Below are positions 62,307 through 64,000 of a DNA stretch of 64,000 nt, one piece after another. Under the pieces are notes generated by a model. That model was given only the letters and a program-made list of their open reading frames with translations, had not been told where the DNA came from and did not search any database. Within the stretch, counting starts at the first letter, position 1. Each line of letters begins with the position of its first letter. A program made the position numbers and the translations under genes. The stretch covers positions 124,001-188,000 of the forward strand of contig NZ_QFFJ01000003.1 in the NCBI RefSeq assembly GCF_003308995.1. The letters are read 5' to 3'. This DNA is from Chitinophaga flava. Its GTDB lineage: Bacteria; Bacteroidota; Bacteroidia; Chitinophagales; Chitinophagaceae.

Positions 62307-64000
62307 TTATTCGCTGACCAGCACACTAATACCTTCCTGCCAGTGGCGGGCTTCCGGCATATAATATGGATACACGGTACTGGCTTTTGCCTTATAGTTA
62401 CCGGCTATCTCTGCTTTGAGGTCGAGATGAATTTCTCTGGTTTCATGAGGGTCCAGTCCCATCCAGTAAAAGACGAGATAGTTATCAAACACTTCATAGT
62501 GGGCTACCTGCGCGGTTTCTATCAGTTCTTTCAACTGCCATGGCTGTGCAGAGAGTCCTGCCGGTATACCTATTTTGGCAACGGACATCGGCTGTCCGCC
62601 GGCGGATTCATTTTGTACCCGGATGTTCATTCTTACAGTCTCTCCCACTTTTGTCCGGGAAGAACTCAAGGAAGTCTGCAACTTCAGAACAGCAGCCGGA
62701 TTGTTTTCCGGCAACAGGGTATAATAACTTATATCCAGGTTGTAAGGGATATGGTTATTGTTCTGTATGTGGGAGGTGACTACCAGCTTATTTTCTCCCT
62801 CTTTCAGGCCGGGCATCACCTGCTGACCGGGAGTGAGAGACTCCTTGTTGAGCATAAAACTGATCTTATCACTGTTTTGTTTCCAGTTGCGGCGTATGGC
62901 AAACTCAGTGAGCAGTTCGAGGCTCAGCAGTGTGGACTGAGTAGAACCAAATCCATAGTGAGAGCGGCTTTTAGTGATTTGTCCGATTATGTCCAATACC
63001 TCCTGAAGATATTCACTTTTTCTCTGAAAGGCCAATCCGCACAAAGCCTTGGTTTCTACATTCAATGAAGTGCCTTGTGCCCCTACCATACTGCCCTTAG
63101 CGAGTGTTTTGTTTCTATATCCCGGTGCCAGTATGACCATCAGTTTATCATAATCTTTTTCCCGTTTCATATTGGATGCTGTAATGGCCATGACTGCCAG
63201 TTCCCATAAGCTGTTGCTCTTCAGGGCTGCAGTGAGTGCAGCTTCATACTCCGGTATCACCTCAGTGCCCATGCCGGCTTTCACCATCGCATATACGATA
63301 TAAGCGTTGGCTACGCTGTAAGGTACCGCACGGAACTGAAAACTTTTGGAAGGCTCCAGGTTGAAGCCGCCTTTACCATCGCGCCGGTCGAGCAGGAACT
63401 TTTTGGTACGTGCTATCATGTCTTCATCTACCTTAATAAATTCCTTCATATCCATAAATTCCATCAGGCCGTAGGCCGTCAGTACTTCCTGCGGAGGTGT
63501 GCGGCCAAACCATTCGAAACCACCCATTGTTGTTTCATAGCTTTTCAACAGATTATAACCGGTGGTAAGATATTTCTTTACTTTTTCTTCTACCTGCTGG
63601 TTTATCTGTGCAGTGTATTTAAGGTATTTCAGGATATAGATATTGGGATAGGTAGTGGAAGATGTTTGTTCGAAGCAGCCGTGAGGTTCCCGTAACATGC
63701 CTTCCAGTACGTCCATGGTCAGGTTTTCGGTGCTGGAATACAGATTGAGTTTTGTTTGCAGAGAGCCAGGTACAGGTTTGTTAAACCAGAACTGGAAAGA
63801 ATCAGTCTTGTTGCCGGACAAGGAAATATGTACCGGAAAACCTTTTTCCGCCACGGTTATCGGCCATATCATTTCTTCCTTTCCATAACGGGAGTCGATA
63901 CTGATACGGATGCTGTCAGAGAGTTTAGCCGATGCATCCACCGGAATGAGCACTCTGCGGGAGCTGTTGCCTGCTAGTGTCAGATGCGATTCAAAAGTGC
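62307..64000 (-). CDS. Alpha-2-macroglobulin-like protein (partial, N-terminus off window)
   Basis: C-terminal 564 residues of a large envelope protein; the frame is open through the window edge, so the GTG at 63953 is internal. The thioester motif is visible in REPHGCFEQTSSTTYPN (GCxEQ), followed by the alpha-hairpin/thioester-domain helices (LKYLKYTAQINQ, GYNLLKSYETTMGGFEWFGRTPPQEVLTAYGLMEFMDM) and the macroglobulin receptor-like beta domain. Bacterial homologues trap proteases in the periplasm, often with penicillin-binding protein 1C, whose gene is not in the window. Confidence 0.93.
   Translation of the reverse strand, partial: TFESHLTLAGNSSRRVLIPVDASAKLSDSIRISIDSRYGKEEMIWPITVAEKGFPVHISLSGNKTDSFQFWFNKPVPGSLQTKLNLYSSTENLTMDVLEGMLREPHGCFEQTSSTTYPNIYILKYLKYTAQINQQVEEKVKKYLTTGYNLLKSYETTMGGFEWFGRTPPQEVLTAYGLMEFMDMKEFIKVDEDMIARTKKFLLDRRDGKGGFNLEPSKSFQFRAVPYSVANAYIVYAMVKAGMGTEVIPEYEAALTAALKSNSLWELAVMAITASNMKREKDYDKLMVILAPGYRNKTLAKGSMVGAQGTSLNVETKALCGLAFQRKSEYLQEVLDIIGQITKSRSHYGFGSTQSTLLSLELLTEFAIRRNWKQNSDKISFMLNKESLTPGQQVMPGLKEGENKLVVTSHIQNNNHIPYNLDISYYTLLPENNPAAVLKLQTSLSSSRTKVGETVRMNIRVQNESAGGQPMSVAKIGIPAGLSAQPWQLKELIETAQVAHYEVFDNYLVFYWMGLDPHETREIHLDLKAEIAGNYKAKASTVYPYYMPEARHWQEGISVLVSE

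Noticed and set aside
62136..63068. Plus-strand open frame of 310 codons
   Set aside because: Mostly antisense to the alpha-2-macroglobulin gene and crosses its terminator.

Overview
The window looks like chromosomal DNA of a Bacteroidota bacterium, most likely family Chitinophagaceae and close to Chitinophaga. The evidence is two SusC/SusD pairs, an ECF sigma/FecR pair, a Bacteroidota-type GG-leader peptide precursor, and repeated promoter elements of the form TAnnTTTG with few Shine-Dalgarno sites. There are no rRNA or tRNA genes, CRISPR arrays, transposases or phage genes that I can see. About 50 protein genes fill the window; the first (amino acid permease) and last (alpha-2-macroglobulin) run off its ends.

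Layout. 1-7.3 kb: a permease, then a tightly packed minus-strand operon bioD / 5-formyl-THF cyclo-ligase / lpxK / rnr / polyprenyl synthase. 7.6-15.8 kb: housekeeping genes (cystathionine beta-synthase, a metal-receptor-like protein, class II aldolase, accD, smpB, a lipoprotein, thioredoxin, a small methyltransferase-fold membrane protein). 15.8-20.8 kb: SusD/SusC pair 1, with a perfect promoter and a 300-nt leader that carries a 19-codon open frame ending in four cysteines. 20.9-33 kb: transporters, RNase HI, an acyl-CoA carboxylase beta subunit, a MarR-GNAT fusion with tandem operators, a Kir-type potassium channel, a DsbA/HxlR redox locus and a DEAD-box helicase. 33-39 kb: an orphan ECF sigma/FecR pair with a worn FecR C-terminus, AraC-like and LysR regulators, an MFS exporter and a GH43 enzyme. 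39.3-48.3 kb: an AsmA-like giant, an orphan RiPP (lanthipeptide-like) precursor, SusD/SusC pair 2 and a relic of an amidohydrolase gene. 48.3-52.7 kb: two TetR-controlled loci with visible operators. 52.9-64 kb: a FtsX-type permease, a gene of unknown function preceded by helically phased repeats, a Cys/Gly/Ser-tailed membrane protein, an HGSNAT-like acyltransferase, a tricorn-like S41 protease and the alpha-2-macroglobulin fragment.

The most promising unexplained items are the poly-cysteine leader ORF before SusC 1, the orphan cysteine-rich RiPP precursor downstream of SusC/D 2, the phased TAAGAC repeats before the unknown gene at 55.5-56.4 kb, and the histone-H1-like tail on RNase R. All family calls are from reading motifs by eye; no database search was run.
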